Origin: FEN-1219 sp963744305
GTDB lineage: Bacteria; Pseudomonadota; Gammaproteobacteria; Steroidobacterales; Rariloculaceae
DNA length: 64,000 nucleotides
Direction of reading: 5' to 3'
Assembly (NCBI GenBank): GCA_963744305.1
Contig: CAVUTF010000027.1
Coordinates: 124,001-188,000 of the forward strand
Of the stretch, positions 11,072 to 20,574 are shown in pieces. A program made the position numbers and the translations under genes. How positions within the stretch are numbered: position 1 is the first letter of the stretch; every line of letters begins with the position of its first letter. Below the pieces are notes generated by a model. The model made no database searches, had not been told where the DNA came from, and worked only from the letters and a program-made list of their open reading frames with translations.

Positions 11072-11111
11072 CCCTCGTTTTTCGCGTGCCGCGAAGTAAG
11101 ATTCGCGCGTC

Positions 11112-13685
11112 ATGCGCTCCGGTCTTCCGATCGACGATGCACTTCCGCCGCTCCGTGCGGCGCTCGCGAACGGCCGCAACGCGGTCCTCGTAGCCCCGCC
11201 CGGCGCGGGCAAGAGCACCGTCGTGCCGCTCGCGCTGCTCGATGAGCCGTGGCTGCGCCGGCAGCGCATCGTAATGCTCGAGCCGCGCCGCCTCGCCGCG
11301 CGGGCCGTTGCCGTACGGATGTCGGCAACGTTGCGCGAAGACGTCGGCGACACCGTCGGCTACCGCATGCGGCTCGAGACGCGCGTGAGCAAGCACACGC
11401 GGATCGAGGTCGTGACGGAGGGCGTCTTCACGCGGATGCTGCAAAGCGACCCGGCGCTCGTGGGAATCGGCGCCGTGCTGTTCGACGAGTTTCACGAGCG
11501 CAATCTCAACGCCGACGTCGGGATCGCGCTCGCGCTCGACGCGCAGCGGCACGTCGCTCCGGAGCTGCGCCTGCTCGCGATGTCGGCCACGCTCGACGGC
11601 GCAAAGGTCGCAGCTCTCTTGGGCGGCGCGCCCGTGATCGAGTCTTTGGGACGCGTGCATTCGGTGGCGATCCAGTACTTGGGCAAGGGACTGGCGGCGC
11701 TGCCGGGCGCGCGCGAGAGCGAGCCGCTCGATGGCGTCGTTGCCCGTGCCGTGCAGCGCGCGCTCGCCGAATCGCCCGGCGACGTGCTGACGTTCCTGCC
11801 GGGCGCGGGCGAGATTCGGGGCGTGCAGGCGCGCTTGCGCGACGCGGATCTCGGCAACGACGTTGACGTACTGCCGCTCTACGGCGAGCTACCGCCCGGC
11901 GAGCAAGATGCGGCGCTCGCACCCGCGCGCGCGGGCCGCCGCAAGGTCGTGCTCGCAACGAACATCGCGGAGACGAGCCTCACGATCGAAGGGGTGCGCG
12001 TCGTCGTCGACTCGGGGCTCGAGCGGCGCAACGTGTTCGATCCCGGCAGCGGCATGAGCCTGCTCACGACGCAGCGCATCTCGCGCGCCTCCGCCGAGCA
12101 GCGCGCCGGCCGCGCGGGCCGCACGGCGCCCGGGGTCTGCTGGCGGTTATGGGGCGAGAGCGCGCAGCGCACGCTCGCGGCGCACGCGCCGGCCGAGATC
12201 ACCACCGCCGATCTCGCGCCCCTCGCGTTGGATCTCGCTGTTTGGGGCACCGATGCAGCGAGCCTGAGCTGGCTCGACGCGCCGCCGGCCGCGATGCTCG
12301 CGGGCGCGCGAGACTTGCTGCAGCGCTTGGGTGCTCTCGACGCTGCCGGCCGCGTCACGGCGCACGGTCGTGCGATGCACGCGCTCGCCGCGCATCCGCG
12401 GCTCGCGCACATGCTGCTCACGGCGCGCGAGATCGGCGCCGGGCGCCCAGCGGCCGAGCTCGCAGCGTTGCTTTCCGAGCGCGACGTGCTGCGCGGGCGC
12501 CTGCGCACGCCGAACGGTGCTCACGATCGCGACAGCGACGTGCGCAGCCGCTTGGACGTTTTGCGCCGCGGGGTAAGTCGCAAAGACGGCGACGCGCGCG
12601 GCGTCGACCGCGGCGCGCTCGATCGAGTGCGGCGCATGGAGCGTGCGTTCTTGAAGGAGCTGCGTGTGCGTGGCGACGCGGGTGACGATGCGTCGCTGTC
12701 GCCCGGAGTGCTGCTTGCGTTCGCGTATCCAGATCGAATCGCGAAACGGCGGCCGGGCGGCGATGCGCGCTATCAACTTGCGAACGGCCGCGGCGCGTCG
12801 TTCACGAGCCCGGAAGCCGTAGCGCGCGAGGAATTCATCGTCGCCGTCGATCTCGACGACCGCGAGCGCGACGCGCGCATCTTGCTCGCGGCCCCGCTAC
12901 GCCGCGGGGACCTGCTCGAGCATTTCGCGCGCGACCTCGTCGAGCGCGACGAAGTTGCGTGGGACGCGCGTGCGGAAGCCGTGATCGCGCGCCGCACAGT
13001 GCGGCTCGGCGAGCTCGTGCTCGACGAGAAGCCGCTGCAGGACGCGCCGCCCGAAGCAACCGCCGCCGCGTTGCTCGAAGGGTTGCGATCGCTCGGGCTC
13101 GAGGCGTTGCCGTGGAACGACGAGAGCCGCGACTTTGCGGCGCGCAGTGAGTTCGTGCGCGCGCTGAAGCGCAAGGAGCTCGACGACTGGCCGGACTCAT
13201 CGGCCGCGACGCTCGCGAGCGACCTCGCCTGGCTCGAGCCGTTCCTCGCAGGTGTGACGCGGCGCGCGCATCTGTCGAAGGTGCCGCTCGTCGCCGCTTT
13301 GCGCGCCCGGCTTACGGCAAAGCAGCAGCGCACGCTCGACGAGCTCGCGCCCACTCACATCGCGTTGCCGACCGGCACGCGCACGCGTATCGACTATCGC
13401 GACGACAACGCTCCTTGCGCATCGATGCGCATGCAGGAAGTTTTCGGGCTCGCCGCGACGCCGCGCATCGGCGGCGGCAACGTGCCCGTAACGTTCAAGC
13501 TGCTATCGCCCGCGCACCGCCCGCTGCAAGTGACGCGCGATCTTGCTAGCTTTTGGCAAAACGCGTACGTCGACGTGCGCAAGGACATGCGCGGCCGCTA
13601 CCCTCGTCACTACTGGCCCGAGAACCCGTTGGAAGCGGAGCCCACGCGGCGAGCGAAGCCGCGGCGGCGCCGCGGCGGCCGATAA
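11112..13685 (+). CDS. hrpB: ATP-dependent helicase HrpB
   Basis: Intact 857-residue DExH-box RNA helicase. Walker A is APPGAGKST (about residue 31), motif II is FDEFHERN, motif III is SAT, and motif VI is QRAGRAGR. The C-terminal half has the HrpB-specific region ending in an Arg-rich tail. Length is close to that of E. coli HrpB. The usual role in proteobacteria is poorly defined RNA or ribonucleoprotein remodelling; it is normally non-essential. Start at ATG 11112 follows the kelch gene by 40 bases on the same strand. This is one of the longest unbroken genes here, which is useful as a check on local sequence quality. Confidence 0.96.
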   Translation: MRSGLPIDDALPPLRAALANGRNAVLVAPPGAGKSTVVPLALLDEPWLRRQRIVMLEPRRLAARAVAVRMSATLREDVGDTVGYRMRLETRVSKHTRIEVVTEGVFTRMLQSDPALVGIGAVLFDEFHERNLNADVGIALALDAQRHVAPELRLLAMSATLDGAKVAALLGGAPVIESLGRVHSVAIQYLGKGLAALPGARESEPLDGVVARAVQRALAESPGDVLTFLPGAGEIRGVQARLRDADLGNDVDVLPLYGELPPGEQDAALAPARAGRRKVVLATNIAETSLTIEGVRVVVDSGLERRNVFDPGSGMSLLTTQRISRASAEQRAGRAGRTAPGVCWRLWGESAQRTLAAHAPAEITTADLAPLALDLAVWGTDAASLSWLDAPPAAMLAGARDLLQRLGALDAAGRVTAHGRAMHALAAHPRLAHMLLTAREIGAGRPAAELAALLSERDVLRGRLRTPNGAHDRDSDVRSRLDVLRRGVSRKDGDARGVDRGALDRVRRMERAFLKELRVRGDAGDDASLSPGVLLAFAYPDRIAKRRPGGDARYQLANGRGASFTSPEAVAREEFIVAVDLDDRERDARILLAAPLRRGDLLEHFARDLVERDEVAWDARAEAVIARRTVRLGELVLDEKPLQDAPPEATAAALLEGLRSLGLEALPWNDESRDFAARSEFVRALKRKELDDWPDSSAATLASDLAWLEPFLAGVTRRAHLSKVPLVAALRARLTAKQQRTLDELAPTHIALPTGTRTRIDYRDDNAPCASMRMQEVFGLAATPRIGGGNVPVTFKLLSPAHRPLQVTRDLASFWQNAYVDVRKDMRGRYPRHYWPENPLEAEPTRRAKPRRRRGGR

Positions 13686-13701
13686 GTCGCGGGCACGTCG
13701 A

Positions 13702-14709
13702 TTACTTCGGCCGCTCGATGAGCTCTAGCAGCATGTTGTTCGGGTCGCGCACGAGCGAGATCTTGAGCCCCGGCTGGCGTGATGTCCACCGGCGCGCCGC
13801 CCGTCGTGACTACGGGCACGCCCGCGTCTTTCAGCTTCTTCGTGAGCGCCGTCACGTCGCGCACGATGAGCTGCAGAATGCGGTGCCGGGACCTGTGTGC
13901 GGCCCGAGAGCTCCTCGCGCTCGATGTCTTGAACTCGATCAGCGTCATCGGCTGGGACGTGCCCGGGATGGTTGCCGTGCTCTGGCGGAAACTCGCGCCT
14001 GCCGCGCCCGCGGTCGCGGCCATCTGCCGGTTGTCGTTGAACGCCGCGCCGAGCGTGAAATCGAAGCCGAGCAGCTCGTTGTAGAAGCGCACGCTTCCTC
14101 GCTGCTCGCGACCGTCGGCTCGAACGACCCGCCGGCGATCACCGGTCCGGGCCGGTCGAGTCGGTCAGGGGCACCTCCAAGGAGCTCGACCACAAAACCG
14201 TCCGGATCTTGCAGAAATACGATGTGCAGAGCGCCATTGGGGGTCTCGATCGTCACTGGTTTGCCGCCCGCCGTGAGCACGTTCACGCCGGGCACCTTCA
14301 CGATCTTCTGGAATAACGCGTCCAAGTCACGCACGCGCATCGAGATGTTGGCCGCGCCGGGGTCCACGAAATGCGGCCGCTGCGGCTTGCGCTCGATGTC
14401 CTTGTATTCGATGAGCTCCACGCCGATAGCCATGCCGGGCACGCGCAGCGCGACGTAGCGCGACTGGGCGCCCGGTGTGCCGCCGAGCTTCATGACGCGT
14501 CGTTCGGCGAGAACGGTTGATTCGCGTAGACCTCGAGGCCGAGCACGTCGCGGTACAGGGCGAGCGAGGCATCCATATCGGCAACGATGTGTGCGAAGTT
14601 GCCGACGCCGATCACTTCGCCCGGCGGCGCCGCGGGGCTCGCCTGCTGCGCGCTAAGCCGGCGCCGCAACGAAAGCGGCGAGCAGGGCGATGCTTACCGA
14701 GCGGATCAT
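13702..14709 (-). CDS. Exported VOC/glyoxalase-fold protein, two-domain (many frameshifts)
   Basis: From ATG 14709 a Sec signal peptide (SIALLAAFVAAPA) is followed, after a one-base shift, by a VOC module beginning GVGNFAHIVADMDASLALYR. A second shift leads to KLGGTPGAQSRYVALRVPG and then FLQDPDGFVVELL, the end of VOC module one. A second VOC module runs from RFYNELLGFDFTLGAAF to a C-terminal RDPNNMLLELIERPK and a TAA at 13702. At least four single-base shifts interrupt it. The two-module layout resembles glyoxalase/bleomycin-resistance or extradiol dioxygenase relatives; metal ligands cannot be named with confidence. Export of a VOC protein is uncommon. Confidence 0.6.
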
Positions 14710-14780
14710 GGCGAGGCTCCTACTAATTGTTCTTGCCGCGTACGCTATTCCCGTTGCTCGTCGCCCGCAAGCAATGAGCA

Positions 14781-15125
14781 TCACTCGAACATGCCCAACA
14801 CGGCCTTGAGGCTGCGCTCGACGGCAGCGATTTCTTGCGCTGTAAGACGGGTCAACGGGCCCTCGATCAATCGGGTGCGATCGAGCGTACGCGGTTGCTC
14901 CGGCATGACCTGAGATATCTGCTCGAGCTCTTCGCGAGCACGAATCGTGACATGGAGCGGTTCCTTTGACGGGCGGACCCGCGTTGTCAGCGGCAGCACG
15001 ACGATCGTCGGGTCGCCCTGCGCGATCAAGAAATCGGCTTGTATGATCAACACGGGACGGATTTTGCCGACTTCCGAGCCGCGGTTCGGATTGAGGTTGG
15101 CAAGCCAAATCTCGCCGCGCCGCAT
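14781..15125 (-). CDS. MazF/PemK-type endoribonuclease toxin
   Basis: Intact 114-residue toxin of the type II MazF/PemK family. It begins RRGEIWLANLNP, has the conserved GKIRPVLII with the catalytic-site Arg, and LPLTT carrying the conserved Thr. Members cut mRNA at short sequence-specific sites. Its ATG overlaps the stop of the upstream antitoxin gene by one base (TGATG), giving the usual translational coupling with antitoxin first. The cleavage sequence cannot be predicted from this. Confidence 0.88.
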   Translation of the reverse strand: MRRGEIWLANLNPNRGSEVGKIRPVLIIQADFLIAQGDPTIVVLPLTTRVRPSKEPLHVTIRAREELEQISQVMPEQPRTLDRTRLIEGPLTRLTAQEIAAVERSLKAVLGMFE

Positions 15126-15431
15126 CAGCGCTTTTTCTTCTTGCGAACGCGATACAGTGTCTTGCGCTCTCCGACGGTGGAGCGCTCGGCGATCGCCAGC
15201 GCCTCGTTATCGGTAGCGAGAGCTTCTTCGGCCGACCCTAGAGCTTCCGCAACGTCGCCGGCACGTGAGGCCCGGGCGATCTCTCGCAAGAAACCGGTCC
15301 CGTTCTGCGCGCCGAAGATAGTCAACGATCGCATCGCGCGCGATCTCGGACTTCGATCGCTGCGTCCTCTCGCTCTCGCTCGCGAGGCGCGCTTCGATAT
15401 CGTCCGGAAGCCTGATGCTGACGAGTGCCAT
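15125..15431 (-). CDS. Ribbon-helix-helix antitoxin (one frameshift)
   Basis: From ATG 15431 the first 40 residues form an RHH DNA-binding domain: VSIRLPDDIEARL gives the strand, and KSEIARDAIVDYL the second helix. The frame then moves by one base near 15320 and continues as a helical tail (FLREIARASRAGDV...) that should bind the toxin, ending in a run of Lys. The gene should neutralise the MazF-type toxin and repress its own operon. If the frameshift is real the toxin would be left without a full antitoxin, which is unlikely to be tolerated, so a sequence error is favoured. Confidence 0.72.
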
Positions 15432-15500
15432 GACAAAACGTACTACACATCGTAATACGACTGGAGTATACACGATGTCAGCCGCGAGGGCGGCTGGCGT

Positions 15501-16262
15501 TCAACGGGCGGTCGGCTCCATGCCGTTCGCTTCGTAGGTCTTCGCGGCGCCCGGCGCGCGCAAGCTGTCGATGAATCGGGCTCCGTCGGCTGCCGCCGAG
15601 GAGTTGGCGCCGACTCCGGCCGCGAACGAGACGTAGCCCTGCAGCTCCGCCGGCAGAGGCCCGACGTAGTCGACGCCCGGTGCGGGAAGGATCTCGCTCG
15701 CCAAGGTGAGCACGATCTCCGTGTGACCGGCGGCGACCTCTTCGGTCGCGGCTTCCGAGCCCGGCGCGAGCTTGAGCTTCGCTTGGACCTCGTTCGTGAT
15801 CCCCAACGTTTCGAGCATGCGCTCGATCGTCGGGCGGCTCGCGCCGACGCCGACCCACGTCACCGACTTCGCGGCGAGCAGGGTTCGTTTGATCTCGTCC
15901 GGCGTGCGGATCGCGGGCTTCGTCGATCCCGCGCGCACGCCGACGCCGACGCCGGCGCGGCCGAGCGGGCGGACGGAAGCGGCGCTGATCTTGCCGCTCT
16001 TCGCGAGCGCGTCGACGGCTTCCGTCGTGAGAATCGTGACGTCGAACGCCTCGCCGGAATCGATCCTCTGCCGCAGGCTCGCGGTCGTGCCGAACTCGAT
16101 CGCAAGTGGACGGCCGAGCTCGCGCTCGAGTTGCGGCCGCAGATCGTCGACGACGGCTTTGATGCCGTTCGAGGCCAGGACCCGGAGGCCGGGGTGCTGC
16201 GCACCCGCGAGCTGCGTGAGCAGCGTGAGTAAGGCCGCAGTTACGATCGTTCGGATTCGCAT
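15501..16262 (-). CDS. ModA-like periplasmic substrate-binding protein
   Basis: 253 residues, intact, with a Sec signal peptide (LLTLLTQLAGAQ). The mature part has the layout of molybdate-type (ModA, family PBP type 2) binding proteins: LRVLASNGIKAVVDDL at the start, FGTTASLRQRIDSGEAFDV, and late TEIVLTLASEIL. There are no ABC permease or ATPase genes nearby. It lies 43 bases downstream of the PQQ dehydrogenase on the same strand. In methanol dehydrogenase clusters a periplasmic-binding-like protein (MxaJ/XoxJ) helps the dehydrogenase; a similar helper role is possible here, but MxaJ is a different subfamily. The ligand is uncertain. Confidence 0.75.
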   Translation of the reverse strand: MRIRTIVTAALLTLLTQLAGAQHPGLRVLASNGIKAVVDDLRPQLERELGRPLAIEFGTTASLRQRIDSGEAFDVTILTTEAVDALAKSGKISAASVRPLGRAGVGVGVRAGSTKPAIRTPDEIKRTLLAAKSVTWVGVGASRPTIERMLETLGITNEVQAKLKLAPGSEAATEEVAAGHTEIVLTLASEILPAPGVDYVGPLPAELQGYVSFAAGVGANSSAAADGARFIDSLRAPGAAKTYEANGMEPTAR

Positions 16263-16305
16263 GATCTACTCCACCGTGATTGTGTCGTTGTGTGTTTGGC
16301 TCGGA

Positions 16306-18498
16306 TCAGTTCGTGTGCGCCTCGGCGTCGCCCGTCGCGGCTTCCGCCGCGCGCGCCTCGGCCGCTTGCCTCGCATCGTCGTAAGCTTTCTGCTCGATTG
16401 CGAGCGTAATGATGTACGCTCGCGCGGCCTGCGCGTCCGCTTGGGTGACACCTTCCGCGAACGAGGCCATGCCGTTCGCGGCGCGTGCGCCGCCGAGCAC
16501 GATCGAGTCGAAGAGCTCCTGACTGTGCAGAGCGGGTGAGACGCGCAGGTCCGGGAACGTGCCGATCGTGTTGCCGTGGCACTGCACGCAGTACTGGCCG
16601 TACACCTCGGCGCCGCGCGCAATGACGGCCGCGGAAGCGGTCGAGGGCGGCGGGTTCAGCGCCGGCGGCGTGTATTCGAGCGGCGGCGGCAGCTCGGCTG
16701 TTCCGCCGAGCTTGAACGCGAGGAGCCGCGAGTAGTTCGGCTGATAGTAGGGCTGCAGGCCGCGGCCCGCGGCGACGGCGATGTACTGCTCGCCGTTCAT
16801 CTCGTAGCTCACGGGGCCGGCCGCCACACCGGTCTGGGCGGTGAACGTCCAGATCCGCTCGCCGGTCTCCGCATGGTAGGCGATGAATTCGCCCTGGCCG
16901 CCGCCCGCGAACACGAGATTGCCCGCGGTCGCGAGCGTGCCGCCGTCGACGGCGCCGCCGGGATCCACCGTGCGCCAGACGGCGCGGCCCGCCACGGGAT
17001 CCCAGCCCAGCATCGCGCCGCGGTCCTCGAACTGCAGATCCGGGCGAGCGGCAAGCTCCGCCACGAGCTCGGGAGGAATCGGGCGAACGGTCCCGGTGTT
17101 CGTGCCGACCTTCGCCGGCTTGAAATCCGCGGCGTCGACGCCGAGGTACGCTTGCGCGGAGTGGCGCGAGCCGAAATAGACGAGCCCCGTATTCGGGTTG
17201 AACGACATCGGGCGCCAGTTGTGCGCGCCTTGGCCCGTGGGCGTGACGAACGCCACCTTGCCGGTCTTGTCGTAGCGCGCCTCGGGATTCTCGACGGGCC
17301 GGCCCGTTGCAAGGTCGACGTGCGTCGCCCAGTTCACGGGCGCGAACGGCTCGGCCGAAATGAGCTCGCCGGTTTTTGCGTCGAGCACGTAGAAGAAGCC
17401 GTTCTTCGGCGCCTGCATGATTACGCGCCGAGTAACGCCGTTGAAATTCAGGTTCGCGACCATGATGGGCTGCGTCGCGGTGAAGTCCCAGGTCTCGCCG
17501 GGCGCCGTCTGGTAATGCCAGCGATACGAGCCGTCGTCGGGATCGAGCGCGACGATCGACGCGAGGAACAGATTGTCGCCGCCGCCGGGACTTCTGAGCG
17601 CCGCGTTCCAGGGGCTGCCATTTCCCGTGCCGACGTAGACGAGATCCGACTCCGGGTCGTAGACGATCGCGTCCCAGACGGTGCCGCCGCCGCCGAGCTT
17701 CCACCATTCGCCGTTCCACGTCTTCGCGGCCATCGCCATGGCTTCGCTCTCGAAGCCGTCGGCCGGATTGCCCGGCACGGTGTAGAAGCGCCACGCGAGC
17801 TCGCCCGTCTCGGCGTCGTAGGCGGACACGTAGCCGCGCACGCCGAACTCTGCGCCCGACGTGCCGACGAGGATGCGGCCCTTGATCGCGCGCACGGCGC
17901 CCGTGATCGAGTAGCGCTCGCTGCGGTCGATCGTGAGGACGTCCCAGACTTCTTTGCCAGTCGCCGCGTCGAGCGCTACGAGCCGGCCGTCGAGCGTGCC
18001 GACGTAGATCTTGCCGTTCCACGCGGCGACGCCGCGGTTGACCTCGCCGCAGCAGACGTTCACGGCCCACTCGCGCGGCACCTCGGGGTCGTAGCGCCAG
18101 AGCTGCCGGCCCGTGGCCGCGTCGTAGGCGAACACGTTGCTCCACGACGAGCTCAAGTACAGCACGCCGTCGACGAATAGCGGCGTGGCCTCCTGGCCGC
18201 GGTTCAGCGGAATGTCGGCGAACCACGCGAGCCCGAGCTCGCCGATGTTCTGCGTCGTGATCTGATCGAGCGGGGTCCAGTGCTGCTCTTCGTAGGTGCG
18301 GCCGTAAGACATCCACTGGCCGGGCTCTTTTTCCGCGGCGAGCAGCCGCGCCTCGTCGACCGCCGCCGCGCGAGGCGTCGCGGGCGCTGTCGATGCAGCG
18401 GCGTCGCCCGCGCCGGGGCCGCGGCTCGCGGTGTCGTCCGTGCAGGCATACAGGCCGAGCGCGGCGGCAGCGGCGCCGGCGGCAAGCGTGATGCGCAT
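16306..18498 (-). CDS. PQQ-dependent quinohemoprotein alcohol dehydrogenase (type II)
   Basis: Start chosen at ATG 18498 because a GGGGGG ribosome site lies just before it; the upstream ATG lacks one. The N-terminus is a lipoprotein-like signal (LGLYACTDD). Residues about 60-600 form the eight-bladed PQQ propeller with WMSYGRTYEEQHW at the start and the vicinal cysteines VCCGEVNRG that form the ring over PQQ. The catalytic-Asp region reads WDFTATQ: the position two residues after the Asp is Thr, not the second Asp typical of lanthanide enzymes, so calcium is favoured. A C-terminal class I cytochrome c domain carries CVQCH near residue 630. It oxidises alcohols in the periplasm and feeds electrons to a cytochrome or quinone. 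No pqq biosynthesis genes are in the window. Confidence 0.92.
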   Translation of the reverse strand: MRITLAAGAAAAALGLYACTDDTASRGPGAGDAAASTAPATPRAAAVDEARLLAAEKEPGQWMSYGRTYEEQHWTPLDQITTQNIGELGLAWFADIPLNRGQEATPLFVDGVLYLSSSWSNVFAYDAATGRQLWRYDPEVPREWAVNVCCGEVNRGVAAWNGKIYVGTLDGRLVALDAATGKEVWDVLTIDRSERYSITGAVRAIKGRILVGTSGAEFGVRGYVSAYDAETGELAWRFYTVPGNPADGFESEAMAMAAKTWNGEWWKLGGGGTVWDAIVYDPESDLVYVGTGNGSPWNAALRSPGGGDNLFLASIVALDPDDGSYRWHYQTAPGETWDFTATQPIMVANLNFNGVTRRVIMQAPKNGFFYVLDAKTGELISAEPFAPVNWATHVDLATGRPVENPEARYDKTGKVAFVTPTGQGAHNWRPMSFNPNTGLVYFGSRHSAQAYLGVDAADFKPAKVGTNTGTVRPIPPELVAELAARPDLQFEDRGAMLGWDPVAGRAVWRTVDPGGAVDGGTLATAGNLVFAGGGQGEFIAYHAETGERIWTFTAQTGVAAGPVSYEMNGEQYIAVAAGRGLQPYYQPNYSRLLAFKLGGTAELPPPLEYTPPALNPPPSTASAAVIARGAEVYGQYCVQCHGNTIGTFPDLRVSPALHSQELFDSIVLGGARAANGMASFAEGVTQADAQAARAYIITLAIEQKAYDDARQAAEARAAEAATGDAEAHTN

Positions 18499-18691
18499 GG
18501 TCCCCCCTTCGATCTTTGTCCAGATCATAGCTGGAATGCGCGGCGTCGGCGCCGGTGCGCGCTGATCGCCCCGGCTGCCGCTGTACCCCTGTCAATCTCG
18601 GAGAGTACCTTTCGACCAGGCGGCGTTGGCACGCAACCTGCACGCGTTTCTGCCGAGGTTTAGACTTTATTTTCTCTCTCGAGGCGGCCGA

Positions 18692-20569
18692 ATGAGCGTC
18701 GCTGCTCCTCGCGATTGGCCCCCCGCGCTGCTGAACGCGGCGCGACTGGTCACTTTTGCCGTCGTTTGCGGGGTGCTCTATTGGGGTCAGGTCGTGCTGG
18801 TCCCGATCGCGCTCGCCGCCCTCATCACGTTCCTGGTCGGTCCGCTCTTAACGCGGCTCGACCGTTTGGGCGTTCCGCGTGTGCTCGGAGTCATCGTCGT
18901 GGCGGCATTCGTCACCGGTGTGCTCGGCGGCCTCGGCTACGTCGTCGCGGGTCAGCTCGGCAGCCTGGCCGCGGAGCTACCCGCGCACCGGCAAAACATT
19001 CGAAGGAAGGTTGAGGATCTGCGGGAGTTCATGCGCGGCGGCACGTTGGCAAGCGTGCAGACCACCATCGAGGACATCAGCGAGGACGTCGAAAACATCG
19101 CGGCTCCCGAGGGCGAGCAGGCACCGAGCCCCGCGGCCGCACCCGCGGCGCCGCCTTCGACCGACGCCCCGGCGCAAGCCGACGCGGAGGAAAATCCCGT
19201 ACGCGTCGAGGTCGTGCCCGAGCGGCAACTGCTCGGCGATTCCACGCTCTTGAGCCCCGCCCTGGAAGGGGCCGGCACCGCGGGCCTCACGCTGCTGCTC
19301 GCCATCTTCATGCTGATTCGGCGCGAGGACCTGCGGAACCGCATCGTGAGTCTTGCGGGGCAGGCATCACTCGCCGTCACGACGAAGGCGTTCGGCGAGG
19401 CGGGTGAGCGCATCAGCCGCTATCTGCTGATGCAGTTCATCATCAACGCGACGATGGGGCTCGCCGTGGGGGTTGGGCTCTTTTTCATCGGCGTGCCGTA
19501 CGCCGCGCTGTGGGGATTGGCCGCCGCGATCTTTCGCTACGTTCCCTACGTCGGCCCGTGGATCGCCGCTGCGTTGCCGATCGCCGTGAGCCTGATCACG
19601 GCGCCGGGGTGGGAGCAAGTCGCGCTCGTCATCGTGCTGTTCGCGATCCTCGAGCTCTTCAGCAACAACCTGATGGAGCCCTGGCTGTACGGCCAGAGCG
19701 TGGGGCTATCCGCGCTCGCCGTGATCGTGTCGGCCATCTTTTGGACGTGGATCTGGGGTCCGATTGGGCTCGTGCTGGCGACGCCGCTGACCGTGTGTCT
19801 AGTCGTGCTGTCGAGGTACATCCCGGAGCTCGCGGTTTTCGACCGGCTGCTCAGCGAGCGGCCCGCGTTGCTGCCGCATCTGTGGTTGTACCAGCGTCTT
19901 CTCGCGCGCGACGAGGACGAGGCCGAAGACGTCGTCGAGCAGCACCTGAAGGGTCACACGCTCGCAGAGACTTGCGACGAGCTTCTGCTCGGCACGCTCA
20001 CCACGCTGAAGCGCGATCTTGCCGCCGGCCGGATCATGGCGGACGAGGCGGACTTCGTCGCGAGTGCATTGAGCGAGATCGTCGACGATCTGCTGCAGTC
20101 ACCGCGCGCGGACGACGAGCCGGCGCCGCCGCGCGCCGGCAAGCCCGTGCCGTTGATCGGCTTCCCAGTGCGCGACAAGGTCGACGAGATCGCGCTGCAG
20201 CTTCTGCGTGTGCTGCTGCGTGATGAGCCTTGCGAGCTCGAGGTTCTCTCGGCAGAGATGTTGAGCGGCGAGCGGGTTGCTAGAGTCGAGACGCAACGGC
20301 CCGCGGCCGTGTGCCTGACGTCGCTGCCGCCGGGCGACCTCACGGCGCTGCGGCATGCATGCAAGCGCCTGCGGGCGCGGCAGCCGGAGATCAAGTTGAT
20401 CGTAGGCCGCCTTGGCGCTGCGAAGAAGACCGCCCGCAGCGCAGAGCTCCTGCGCGCCGCGGGCGCGCAGGAAGTGATTTCGACGCTGACGGAGCTGCGC
20501 GATGCCGTGCAGCGGCTGGTGCGCGAGCTCAATACCGTCGAAGCGGTAAAGCCCATCAGTCGGCGCTAG
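18692..20569 (+). CDS. AI-2E/PerM-family permease with a long cytoplasmic tail
   Basis: Start taken at ATG 18692; the in-frame extension to 18626 is not conserved-looking. The N-terminal 370 residues have the AI-2E exporter-like layout: two helices, a long soluble segment (about 85-200, with a Pro/Ala/Glu linker), then five helices including PYVGPWIAAALPI and LMEPWLYGQSVGLS. Usual length is about 350 residues; here another 250 residues follow, with a DE-rich helical part and a C-terminal Rossmann-like stretch (KLIVGRL, EVISTL). The family name is historical: most members transport other small molecules or ions. Intact. It converges on the YncE-like gene with five bases between stops. Confidence 0.85.
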   Translation: MSVAAPRDWPPALLNAARLVTFAVVCGVLYWGQVVLVPIALAALITFLVGPLLTRLDRLGVPRVLGVIVVAAFVTGVLGGLGYVVAGQLGSLAAELPAHRQNIRRKVEDLREFMRGGTLASVQTTIEDISEDVENIAAPEGEQAPSPAAAPAAPPSTDAPAQADAEENPVRVEVVPERQLLGDSTLLSPALEGAGTAGLTLLLAIFMLIRREDLRNRIVSLAGQASLAVTTKAFGEAGERISRYLLMQFIINATMGLAVGVGLFFIGVPYAALWGLAAAIFRYVPYVGPWIAAALPIAVSLITAPGWEQVALVIVLFAILELFSNNLMEPWLYGQSVGLSALAVIVSAIFWTWIWGPIGLVLATPLTVCLVVLSRYIPELAVFDRLLSERPALLPHLWLYQRLLARDEDEAEDVVEQHLKGHTLAETCDELLLGTLTTLKRDLAAGRIMADEADFVASALSEIVDDLLQSPRADDEPAPPRAGKPVPLIGFPVRDKVDEIALQLLRVLLRDEPCELEVLSAEMLSGERVARVETQRPAAVCLTSLPPGDLTALRHACKRLRARQPEIKLIVGRLGAAKKTARSAELLRAAGAQEVISTLTELRDAVQRLVRELNTVEAVKPISRR

Positions 20570-20574
20570 CGAGC

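Noticed and set aside
16576..18180. Long plus-strand frame opposite the PQQ dehydrogenase
   Set aside because: Composition is that of an antisense shadow; the minus strand has all PQQ and haem motifs.
18692..20569. Quorum-sensing AI-2 exporter
   Set aside because: The family name is historical and most members transport other substrates; no luxS or lsr genes are present.
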